DNA of 64,000 nt from Treponema sp. (lineage in GTDB: Bacteria > Spirochaetota > Spirochaetia > Treponematales > Treponemataceae): positions 186,001 to 250,000 of the forward strand of contig JAFUTH010000003.1 in the NCBI GenBank assembly GCA_017484285.1, given 5' to 3'. The stretch's first letter is position 1. Each line of letters starts with the position of its first letter. The position numbers and the translations under genes were made by a program. The notes under the pieces are model-generated. The model saw nothing but the letters and a program-made list of their open reading frames with translations, ran no database searches and was not told the origin of the DNA. Below, one piece after another: positions 25,655 to 33,035 of the stretch.

Positions 25655-27286
25655 TTACTTTATTGTGTATGAAGCGGCAGCGCTGAAATCCACAGCAAGC
25701 GTTGTGCTTTCATTAGAAACGGTCGCAGCGCCAGCTGGAATACAATCAAGCAAAGTCTCGGTATTAACATCAGTCCATGCATACTGAGAAATTGCCGTAA
25801 AGACTTTGATGGTATCACCAACCGAACCGATTGAGGAAAGAGAAACTTTGTATTCTACAACAGCAGAATCAGCAACGTAACCATTGGCCTCAGAATCCCA
25901 TGCAGGACCATACGTAACAGACGATGAAAGTCCATCGCTTTTTTTCTGTTGGTTTGTCGCAGCATCTGCAACCCATTCAATATCGTCGTAGAAGAATACA
26001 TCATATCCATCATTGCTATAGGTTGTTGTCGTAGCAGGGGTCATCCATGCGCCTGTCTGTTCCGTATTATTCTTTGTTGCAGCAGTATCAAATGCAAGAC
26101 TGATATTTGTTTTGTTTCCCGCAGGAGCTTGTACATATTCAATCGCCACATACAAATTATCTGCATCATTCGTTACATACAAGGCTTTCATATTTTGCTG
26201 CGTATTTGCATCAGAATATGAATCTTCTGAAAGTTTTGTCCATCCTTCCGTCTCAGAGATTGCACCGTCAAGCGTAATAGTTTTATAAGCTCCAGTCACC
26301 TCTTTTGTCTTTGCCGTAGTAAGTGCATCTTTTGAGCCATTACCATGCTTTGCGGTTACTTTTATATCATAGTCGGTCGCCGCAGACAAATCAGAAATTG
26401 TGGCAGAAGTTGTCGTCACGGTAGCACCAGTTATGTAGATTGAGTCGCTTGCTTTCTTGTAATAAACAGTATATGACTTTGCATTTTCTGCTTCTGTCCA
26501 AGTAAGAGAAATTGAATTCGTTGCAGGGGTTGCCGTCACAGTAAAATCACCCGGAGTGATGTCTTCTTCGGCAATATAATAAACAGTCACTGTTGCAGAA
26601 AGTCCACTTGATGCAGCGAACCAAATTCCATTTTCTTTTGCTGCGGAAATAAAATCAGCATCGTCATTAGTAGCAACAAGATTCTCAGCACTTAAAATGT
26701 TTTCCCATGCAGGAGAAGCCCAGTTTCCGCCCGGATATGCACTGAGCCAATCATTAGAACCAGCTGTATAATTTGTGACTTTTACAACAAACGTCTCAAT
26801 ACGCAAGTTTGCCAAATCTGATGCCGAAATAAGCGCCGATTCAGGAGCATTTCCCGTTCCAGAAATCGTACCTTTTCCCAGTCGTACGGCGGCGGCAGGA
26901 ATTGTTTCATCTGGCGTTGCTAAAGCAGGGTCAACAGTAACAGAAATCACTACTTTTTTAGAAGAATCTCCGGCGAGCACAACAGTAATTGTCGCCGTTG
27001 TTTTTACAGACACCTCATCTTTTGCAGTGATTGTTATCGTTTTGTCTGTATTGCTAATTGTCGCTGTTGCCACAGTAGTATTTGAACTTGTTGGCGCAAG
27101 CATTGTTCCGTTCGTCGTAACAGAAACGACCTCCGTTCCTCCCGGTGCGATTGCTACTGAAGTTTTTCCCGCATTAATGAACGGGTCACTTCCGCCGCCA
27201 GAACTTCCGCCGTCATCACAACCGATGAACACGCCCAACAAGGCGAGACTTGCGAGTGTTGCCAAAATTTTTGAAAACCTTTTCAT
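25655..27286 (-). CDS. Secreted multi-domain carbohydrate-binding lipoprotein (Ig-like, FN3, CBM9-like C-terminus)
   Basis: The protein has 543 residues. The lipoprotein signal ends LLGVFIGC (Cys 23) and is followed by a Gly/Ser spacer. An Ig-like/Big2-type domain (about 35-120; TVATATISNTDKTITITAKD) comes next, then a beta-rich module (about 135-245) with SAYPGGNWASPAWENILSAE, a fibronectin type III domain (about 248-335; NSISLTWTEAENAKSYTVYY) and a CBM9/DOMON-like domain (about 338-543). The last domain is paralogous to the C-terminus of the protein at 29052-30620. There is no catalytic domain, so it probably captures galactan fragments at the surface. Two LacI-type operators flank its own promoter. 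AGGAGG lies before the ATG. Confidence 0.72.
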   Translation of the reverse strand: MKRFSKILATLASLALLGVFIGCDDGGSSGGGSDPFINAGKTSVAIAPGGTEVVSVTTNGTMLAPTSSNTTVATATISNTDKTITITAKDEVSVKTTATITVVLAGDSSKKVVISVTVDPALATPDETIPAAAVRLGKGTISGTGNAPESALISASDLANLRIETFVVKVTNYTAGSNDWLSAYPGGNWASPAWENILSAENLVATNDDADFISAAKENGIWFAASSGLSATVTVYYIAEEDITPGDFTVTATPATNSISLTWTEAENAKSYTVYYKKASDSIYITGATVTTTSATISDLSAATDYDIKVTAKHGNGSKDALTTAKTKEVTGAYKTITLDGAISETEGWTKLSEDSYSDANTQQNMKALYVTNDADNLYVAIEYVQAPAGNKTNISLAFDTAATKNNTEQTGAWMTPATTTTYSNDGYDVFFYDDIEWVADAATNQQKKSDGLSSSVTYGPAWDSEANGYVADSAVVEYKVSLSSIGSVGDTIKVFTAISQYAWTDVNTETLLDCIPAGAATVSNESTTLAVDFSAAASYTIK

Positions 27287-27332
27287 GGATTCCTCCTTTT
27301 TTTATTGAGCCGTGGCAAAAGCCACAAAACCA

Positions 27333-27393
27333 TTGCGCAACCGATTGCGCTTTTCTCTAGTACCATTATGCAATCGGTTGCGCAAATTGTCAA
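27333..27393 (-). promoter_or_regulatory. promoter with two LacI-type operators
   Basis: On the minus strand TTGACA (27388-27393) and CATAAT (27365-27370) are 17 bases apart. The spacer is a palindrome with core TTGCGCAACCGATTG, and a second one, GCGCAATCGGTTGC plus GC, lies at 27335-27350 just after the predicted start point. The same promoter-operator arrangement occurs at 41934-41986 in front of the lacI gene. A small GTGGC/GCCAC hairpin (27312-27325) lies in the leader. Confidence 0.8.
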
Positions 27394-27411
27394 CTTCGTT
27401 TTTTGAAAAAA

Positions 27412-27453
27412 AACAAAAAAAATCGCCGATGCAGGAGGAATGCACCGACGATT
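27412..27453 (-). terminator. intrinsic terminator after the lipid-anchored GH53 gene
   Basis: AATCGCCGATGCA (27421-27433) and TGCACCGACGATT (27441-27453) form a 13-bp stem with two G-U pairs, followed on the minus strand by eight T, a G and another eight T. It ends the galactan operon, upstream of the separately promoted lipoprotein gene. Confidence 0.9.
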
Positions 27454-27495
27454 AAAAAAGTTCGAGGTATTGTTTTCCGAACAGGTCTGCTGTTT

Positions 27496-27613
27496 TTACT
27501 CGCTCGTGTAAGACACTGTCAGCGTGCACGAAGCACCCGAAGTTCCCGCGACATACAGACCGTGAGACTTGATTTCTGAGATGAAGGTGGCATCCGTGAT
27601 TGTCAGTGAGCCG
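27496..27613 (-). pseudogene. Out-of-frame remnant of a carbohydrate-binding module at the 3' end of the GH53 gene
   Basis: Past the stop of the GH53 gene, another frame reads TSGSLTITDATFISEIKSHG, then LYVAGTSGASCTLTVSY and a TAA at 27496-27498. It aligns with DADFISAAKENGIWFAASSG and LSATVTVYY in the neighbouring lipoprotein (25655-27286). The GH53 gene therefore once carried such a module and lost its first part and its frame by a deletion. Confidence 0.65.
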
Positions 27614-29042
27614 CTTGTCTGTAGCTAGTCGTGTACGGCAATTCTTCGGGTGTGCCCTCATCTTCTTCGGATTCGGATGTGCCGCTCGTATCGCCGCTGA
27701 TTTCGACACTCAAGCAGAGCGCGTCGATGCTGGCGAATGCTTTTCCGTTTCCGTCAAAGAACGAATACTTCCAGTCGCCGCGCATATCGCCGCCCCATGC
27801 AAAGAGTCCGCTCGCGCCACAGTCTGCTTCTTCTTCCATGATGTGGCGGAACGTGTTCGCCTGATTTTGAATCGAGCCTTCGACAATCGTTACCGTGCTT
27901 CCACCGTAGGTGACTTCTTTTGTTGAAAGGTCGCTGTAAATGCTGCGTGTGTCGGGGTCAACCATGTGCTGGGCGACGAGATTCAAATCACGTTTGTTTT
28001 CATCCCAGTCGCCATAGTTCCAGTACATTGACGACTCGACGACCATGACCTCTTTTCCGTAGTCTGAGCTGCGGAATGCCTTGATATTCTTGCGCAGGCT
28101 TTCAATCGTGCCGTGAGAGCTTTCCCACGGATAATACGAAAGACCAACGATGTCGTAGTCAAGCTGTGAAGAAAGCGAAGTCGTCAGCACTGATGTCGGC
28201 TTTCGGTTCGTCACGTGCAGGATAATCTTTGCGTCGGGAGCAATCTCGCGCACCGCATCGCAGCCCGCTTTGAGGTAGGCGGCGAAATTTTCGCTTCCCG
28301 ATGTGCCGCGAACTGCTTCATCAGCGAGCGTCACTGACCCGCTGTACTTGGTGTGCAAGAGCATACCACTGTCGATTTCGTTTCCAACCTGCACATACTC
28401 GGGCGAAACGCCGGCATCGTTCATCTCCGTAAGCACTTCCTTTGTGTAGTCGGCAAGTTTTTGCGCCATCTCGTTCGCAGTCGTACTGCTCTGCCAGCTG
28501 TACGGGATAATCTGCTTTCCGGGGTCAGCCCAGTAGTCAGAGTAATGAAAATCCAAAAGGACTTTTAAGCCCGCGTCCTTTGCGCGCCGTGCAAGCCGAA
28601 GCGTGCGTTCGAGCGTGTTCAAGCCTGAGCGAGCCCAACTGTTATCGCCGCTCACGATGCCGTTTTCCTCCGCGTTCTCTGGGTCAACCCAAATGCGCAG
28701 GCGCACAGTGTCAAACGCGTGGTTTTTAAGAATCACAAAGAAGTCAGTCTCCGTGCCATCGGTGTCGTAATATGTGTTGCCTAAATCGTGCTCATAGTAA
28801 TCGACATACGAGGCATCGAAGCCGCGCACGAAATCATCATCAATTTCCACGATTGTCTTTTTCTCCCGCTCAGCAGCAGTATCGGTGTTCTCGCTCGTGT
28901 CGGCGGCAGGCGTCTCATCGCTCGTCGTTGCGTTCGGCACGGACGCGGCATTGTTCGCGCTGTTTGTCGGCGTGTCGCACCCAAAGAATGCAAAGAGCGC
29001 AAATCCTATCACGAGCGCCTTGAAACTGTCAGTTCGCTTCAT
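27603..29042 (-). CDS. Lipid-anchored GH53 endo-beta-1,4-galactanase with truncated C-terminus
   Basis: Cleaves beta-1,4-galactan side chains of pectin at the cell surface. The protein has 479 residues with a lipoprotein signal ending FALFAFFGC (Cys 22), a Ser/Thr/Asp-rich linker to about 60, and a complete GH53 barrel: FVRGFDASYVDYYE, RLRIWVDPE, KVLLDFHYSDYWADPGKQ, the acid/base Glu in VQVGNEIDSG (near 217) and the nucleophile Glu in VMVVESSMYW (near 332). The last residues (PYTTSYRQAAH) are out of frame with a downstream binding-module remnant. The catalytic domain looks intact. It follows the 522-residue lipoprotein gene by 9 bases. Confidence 0.88.
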   Translation of the reverse strand: MKRTDSFKALVIGFALFAFFGCDTPTNSANNAASVPNATTSDETPAADTSENTDTAAEREKKTIVEIDDDFVRGFDASYVDYYEHDLGNTYYDTDGTETDFFVILKNHAFDTVRLRIWVDPENAEENGIVSGDNSWARSGLNTLERTLRLARRAKDAGLKVLLDFHYSDYWADPGKQIIPYSWQSSTTANEMAQKLADYTKEVLTEMNDAGVSPEYVQVGNEIDSGMLLHTKYSGSVTLADEAVRGTSGSENFAAYLKAGCDAVREIAPDAKIILHVTNRKPTSVLTTSLSSQLDYDIVGLSYYPWESSHGTIESLRKNIKAFRSSDYGKEVMVVESSMYWNYGDWDENKRDLNLVAQHMVDPDTRSIYSDLSTKEVTYGGSTVTIVEGSIQNQANTFRHIMEEEADCGASGLFAWGGDMRGDWKYSFFDGNGKAFASIDALCLSVEISGDTSGTSESEEDEGTPEELPYTTSYRQAAH

Positions 29043-29051
29043 GCGTGCCCC

Positions 29052-30620
29052 CTAGTCTGTTGCCTTGACCGTGTAGCTGAACGCGTTCGCAAAGTCCACG
29101 GCGAGTGTCTGTCCGCCGTCTGTGACCGTTGCGGCAGCCTGCGGAATGCAGTCTTGGAGCGTCATTTCGTTTATCGTCGTCCACGCATACGATGTCGTCG
29201 TGACGAAAATCTTGAGCGTGTTTCCTGCCGCTGCGTTTGCAATCGATGAGAACGGAATCTTGTACTCGATGACTGAGGCAGAACTTGTCTTTGCCGATGT
29301 CGACACGTCCGTTCGTCCGCTTGAAGAAATCCAGTAGTAATCCTGCATTTCCGGTGTCGCGAGAATGTGCGAGAGGAAGAAATCGACGCTTGAGAACGTC
29401 GCGTTTGTCGCAGGTCCGTAGTACGTGTTATAGTCACCGTCAGAAGATGATTTTCCTGTCGCCGTTGCGGAAGCGTTGTCAATCATCACGACGATGCGGT
29501 CGCCCGCGTTGAATGCGAAGTCTCCCTCAACGGCGATGTACAAGTTCGCGGAATCGTTCGTCACGGAGATTTTCGTTAAATCGTAGCCCGCGGGGTCGGC
29601 GTAGCTGTCCGTCGCTGAAACGGAATCGACCGTCCATGCCTCTTCGTCAAGTGAGCCGTCAAGCGTCACGTACTGCGGCGTAAAATTGACCGTAAACGTG
29701 CGCGTATAGCTCGACGCGTTGAGTTCTGGCACAAATCCCGAAATCGTGAACGTTCCCGTGAATTCTTTGTCTTTCAAGTCCTTGTTGCACAAGAGCGTGA
29801 TTCCCTCATCGCTTGCTTCGAGCGTAAAGTCAGAAGCTGTCAGTCCGCTCGCGTCAGAATCGCTAGACGAAAACTCAAAGCCCGCCCCGGACGCAAGGCT
29901 CACGCTGCCGTTTGTCGGAATCGTGACGTATTTTCCGGCTGTGCTGCTCGCCGTCGAGAAAAGCACGCCCTCGGTAATCGTCGCGTCGTCATAGAACGGC
30001 TTTACGGAGATTTTCTGGCTCAGTGCAGCAAGGGAACGCCCTTTCTGCTCGCCCTCCGCGCAGACAAAGCCCGTCAGCTTTATTTCGAGCGAGTCAATCG
30101 TGTTGCCGCTCGTCGTCTCAGCGTCAAGAAGCGCGCAGACAGGTGTCATGTCGAGGCGGAACGTCTTTCCGTCCGCGCTCAGAGAACCTGCCGAAATCGT
30201 CGTAAACGGGTCGCTCGTTGAGTCGAGGATGATGTTTCCCTCTGAGACCTTATAGCTCACCGTCGAAGACTGCCCGCTCGTCGACGTGTAGTTTGCGGTA
30301 ATTGAACCGCTCAGCTCATAATCGTAGGTATACGTGCCGTCATCATTAATCGTTCGCGTTCCCGCCATCTCGACTTTCTTCGTGAACGAAATAGCAAGCG
30401 TCGCGCCCGTCGTGTTTGAAAAATCGGTCGTGGAAATACCATCATAGTACCAAGTGCTGCCGTTGATAACCGCACTTCCCGTCTCTTCAAGCATGTCCGC
30501 GCTCTGCTCGCTCGAAAGCGTGCTCTGCAACTGCTCGCACGAAACAGCCCCGAACATGAGGGCAAGCGTCGTAAATGAAGCAAAAATTTTCGTTTTCAGT
30601 TTTCCTTTTTCCATTTTCAT
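29052..30620 (-). CDS. Large surface lipoprotein with CBM9-like C-terminal domain
   Basis: The protein has 522 residues with a lipoprotein signal ending LMFGAVSC (Cys 28). The n-region (MKMEKGKLKTK) is encoded by a dispersed ATTGAAAA-type repeat, yet GGGGGAAG before the ATG supports this start. The mature protein is beta-rich. Residues about 330-520 (VTLDGSLDEEAWTVDSVSAT...LAVDFANAFSYTVK) match the C-terminal domain of the protein at 25655-27286 and resemble CBM9/DOMON sugar-binding domains. No catalytic motif is seen. It probably binds galactan or its fragments. It lies in the operon between a small lipoprotein and the GH53 gene. Confidence 0.7.
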   Translation of the reverse strand: MKMEKGKLKTKIFASFTTLALMFGAVSCEQLQSTLSSEQSADMLEETGSAVINGSTWYYDGISTTDFSNTTGATLAISFTKKVEMAGTRTINDDGTYTYDYELSGSITANYTSTSGQSSTVSYKVSEGNIILDSTSDPFTTISAGSLSADGKTFRLDMTPVCALLDAETTSGNTIDSLEIKLTGFVCAEGEQKGRSLAALSQKISVKPFYDDATITEGVLFSTASSTAGKYVTIPTNGSVSLASGAGFEFSSSDSDASGLTASDFTLEASDEGITLLCNKDLKDKEFTGTFTISGFVPELNASSYTRTFTVNFTPQYVTLDGSLDEEAWTVDSVSATDSYADPAGYDLTKISVTNDSANLYIAVEGDFAFNAGDRIVVMIDNASATATGKSSSDGDYNTYYGPATNATFSSVDFFLSHILATPEMQDYYWISSSGRTDVSTSAKTSSASVIEYKIPFSSIANAAAGNTLKIFVTTTSYAWTTINEMTLQDCIPQAAATVTDGGQTLAVDFANAFSYTVKATD

Positions 30621-30622
30621 TT
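30591..30622. repeat. GGAAAAAGGAAAACTGAAAACG dispersed repeat, copy 5
   Basis: A copy of the AT-rich ATTGAAAA-type family that overlaps the ribosome-binding region and the first eleven codons of the 522-residue lipoprotein. Confidence 0.55.
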
Positions 30623-30632
30623 TACTTCCCCC

Positions 30633-31157
30633 TTACTCCACCGTGACCGTTGCCGTTTCGGTTGAGCCATCAATCGTAATCGTGACTTCTGAACCGAGCG
30701 GGATTCCTTCTGCGAGGAAATTGCGATAATAGTCCGCGCCCTCGCGTCCAGCTCCGTTGATTGAGCCGCCGTCTGTTTTTGACCAGGGGCGAAGCCAGCT
30801 GTCTTTTTTGGTGAGCGAGAATTCGGTCGATGTCGCCGTGCAGGTGACCGCAGAAGATGTTCCCTCTCCGTTCTTTATCGTGACAAGCTCCACCGTGTTG
30901 TCCCACGTGGGAGACGAATAATCGCCCGGAATCGCGTAACTGCCGTCGGCAATCGGGAAATTCGTAAAGACGAACGTAACAGTCGCCGCCTCCTGATTGT
31001 GAAGCCCGTCCGCGTCCGCGCAAGAAGAAAGCCCAATCGCAAGAAAGAATGCTGCAAGAGCCATAAAGAGATTCTTCGCCGCCCCTTCGACTACGCTCAG
31101 GGAACGACCAAGAATGGCTTTTTTCAATTTTCCGTTTTCAATTTTCATTTTTCTCAT
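30633..31157 (-). CDS. Small lipoprotein of the galactan locus with repeat-encoded signal-peptide extension
   Basis: The protein has 174 residues. The lipobox IGLSSC puts the Cys at residue 46, far later than usual, because about 27 N-terminal residues (MKIENGKLKKAILGRSLSVV, then EG) are encoded by two dispersed repeats, an ATTGAAAA-type copy and a CTACGCTCAGG palindrome. The hydrophobic core LFMALAAFFLAI follows. The mature part is a small beta-rich domain (VTFVFTNFPIADGSYAIPGD, SPTWDNTVEL) that may bind carbohydrate, since SPTWDN recalls SPAWEN in the larger lipoprotein. A shorter start at the Met of LFMALAAFF is possible but has no ribosome-binding site that I can see. Confidence 0.65.
   Translation of the reverse strand: MRKMKIENGKLKKAILGRSLSVVEGAAKNLFMALAAFFLAIGLSSCADADGLHNQEAATVTFVFTNFPIADGSYAIPGDYSSPTWDNTVELVTIKNGEGTSSAVTCTATSTEFSLTKKDSWLRPWSKTDGGSINGAGREGADYYRNFLAEGIPLGSEVTITIDGSTETATVTVE
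31083..31107. repeat. CCTTCGACTACGCTCAGG palindromic dispersed repeat
   Basis: CCCCTTCGACTACGCTCAGG followed by GAACGA. The word CCTTCGACTACGCTCAGG is an imperfect palindrome known to me as a widespread short interspersed repeat in unrelated bacteria (it reads SLSVVEG in one frame). Here it lies in frame inside a signal-peptide coding region. Confidence 0.7.
31120..31155. repeat. ATTGAAAACGGAAAATTG dispersed repeat, copy 6
   Basis: On the minus strand it reads AAAATGAAAATTGAAAACGG, then AAAATTGAAAAAAG. It provides the start region of the small lipoprotein gene. Confidence 0.6.
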
Positions 31158-31169
31158 TTTCTCACCCCC

Positions 31170-33020
31170 TTACAGATCCCAAATCAAGCCGACTCTGACA
31201 TAGCTTGCGACGTTGTTTCCGCCGGCATAGTCATCGAGCGTGTTAAGAAGATAGGTGCGGTGAACCGGTTTGTTAGACGAGTCGTCCGCACGGTAGAGGC
31301 TGTAATTGTTGTCCTCATACGGATCCATGCCGTAAGTGAAGTGCATCCAGAATTTCGGATGTCCCGGAAGCGGCGTGTTGTTGATTGCGAAGCCTGCCGC
31401 AAGACCAAGCGGCTGCTCGGCGATTTTGGTGTCAGCGACGTACTGACGGTAGAGCCCGCCAATCGTAAAGCTCACGTTGTCGGTCACCTCGGTGCTCAGC
31501 ATAACTGAATGGAAGAGCTCGCCGATGTCGTAATTGTTGTTGCTGTCGATTTTCGCGCTGTCCATCTGCCACTCGGCGTTTGCGCTCACTGCGTAGTCAA
31601 AGGTGAGTTTCTTTGTGTTCGGAATCACCTCGGCAAGTTTTACCTCAATGCCCGCCTCACGGAAATTCGCCTTGATGTCGCTGTCGTCTTTCGTGTTCTC
31701 CGTGAGCTTGTCGACCGAAACAACTCCGTAAAGCCCAATCGTAATGTCCTGACCGATTGCGTCGTTCAAATCGATGTCGAAATACGGCTGCGTGCGGAAC
31801 GCGGTGTAGCCCTTGAACTGGTTGTGCTTGCTCGCGCCCTCTTCGTCATTGAGCACGTAGCTCGCCGTCTCATCAAGACCAATCGTCAAAAGGCTTACCG
31901 GCGTGACAGACAAATCAAGCTGCGTGGTGCTCGTGTTCGCGTTGATGTCGTCATAATCCGCGCCATCGCTTCCCCACACGGAATTGACGTTCTTTGCGGC
32001 GTAGCTTTCCATCACGCGGATGGTGAACGCGTCGCTCGTCCAGCCGACTCGCCCCGCGACGGCAACAGCGTCTTTGTCCAAGTCGACGTCAGTGCCGAAT
32101 GTGCCCAGGCCGTGAACTTCAAATTTGAGCGGTGAAATCGGTGAGAGCGCGAAATACGCACTCGCCGCGTTGATATTCTGCTCGTTGTAGCGGAACAATT
32201 CTTCTTCGGTGGTATAGCTGCCGAACGTGAGTGCCGTTTCAAAGGTCGGGCTCTTTTCGTCGCCGTATTTGATGTCGAGCAAGTCGTAGAGACCGTACGT
32301 ACCGCGCATCATGCTCAACGCCGCCGTCGCGTTGACGGTGACATCGCCAAACTGACGAATGTCTTTTCCGAGAGAGACTTCGGTGAAGCCCTTGTCGACG
32401 TAATCCCAGCGGTCAATTACGTGGTAGATTCCGTCGAAGTCAATCATGCCGTTCGCCTTGAGGTCGCCGTAGCCGAATTTGACCTCAAGGTACGGATTAA
32501 TAATCGTAAAGCCCATCTTGTTGAACGCGCCGACTCCCTCGTCATTCGCGTTGTACAGGAAGCTGAACGGCATTGAGGCAATGCTCTGCAAGCCGTCGCC
32601 CCAGGTGACATCGGGCACGTTGTCGGCATACGAATTCGCCTGATAGAGCGTTTTGTCCGTATCCCAGACCGCGACCTCTGCGTCCAAGTGGAATTTCGGG
32701 GAAATGTCGCCCCAGAACCACCAGTTTAAATTCGTCAAGAAATGCGAGTTGTCGAATTCGTAGCCCTTCTTTTTTCCCGTCGCAATGTCGCGGATAAGCG
32801 ATTTGTTGCTCGACGTGACTTCAATCCACGCGCCTTGTTTGACGGAAGAAGCCCCGCCCGCAGCCACCGGAGCGGGAGCCGCCACGACCGCATTTGAAAA
32901 ATCTTCGTTCAGCGGCACAATAAATCCGTCGTCCGCCTCCTGCGCAAATGCAAGCGAAGAAACGAGCAGAATTGCAAGTGCCACCGAAGTTTTCCTTATC
33001 TTATTCACATATCTTTTCAT
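31170..33020 (-). CDS. Outer-membrane beta-barrel protein (candidate oligosaccharide porin)
   Basis: The protein has 616 residues with a signal peptide ending LLVSSLAFA, a Pro/Ala linker to about 60, then alternating amphipathic strands to a C-terminus VASYVRVGLIWDL, the pattern of an outer-membrane barrel. Aromatic belts are visible (NWWFWGDISPKFHLDAEVAV). No plug or TonB-box is seen, so it is not a TonB-dependent receptor. Lying between two galactanase-locus genes, it is a good candidate for passage of galacto-oligosaccharides through the outer membrane. That role is inferred from position. Confidence 0.68.
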   Translation of the reverse strand: MKRYVNKIRKTSVALAILLVSSLAFAQEADDGFIVPLNEDFSNAVVAAPAPVAAGGASSVKQGAWIEVTSSNKSLIRDIATGKKKGYEFDNSHFLTNLNWWFWGDISPKFHLDAEVAVWDTDKTLYQANSYADNVPDVTWGDGLQSIASMPFSFLYNANDEGVGAFNKMGFTIINPYLEVKFGYGDLKANGMIDFDGIYHVIDRWDYVDKGFTEVSLGKDIRQFGDVTVNATAALSMMRGTYGLYDLLDIKYGDEKSPTFETALTFGSYTTEEELFRYNEQNINAASAYFALSPISPLKFEVHGLGTFGTDVDLDKDAVAVAGRVGWTSDAFTIRVMESYAAKNVNSVWGSDGADYDDINANTSTTQLDLSVTPVSLLTIGLDETASYVLNDEEGASKHNQFKGYTAFRTQPYFDIDLNDAIGQDITIGLYGVVSVDKLTENTKDDSDIKANFREAGIEVKLAEVIPNTKKLTFDYAVSANAEWQMDSAKIDSNNNYDIGELFHSVMLSTEVTDNVSFTIGGLYRQYVADTKIAEQPLGLAAGFAINNTPLPGHPKFWMHFTYGMDPYEDNNYSLYRADDSSNKPVHRTYLLNTLDDYAGGNNVASYVRVGLIWDL

Positions 33021-33035
33021 AAGAAATCCTCTTTT

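Noticed and set aside
28772..29249. Plus-strand ORFs of 83 and 153 residues
   Set aside because: Antisense to the GH53 gene start and to the end of the upstream lipoprotein gene; the translations are Arg/Cys/Ser-rich without structure.
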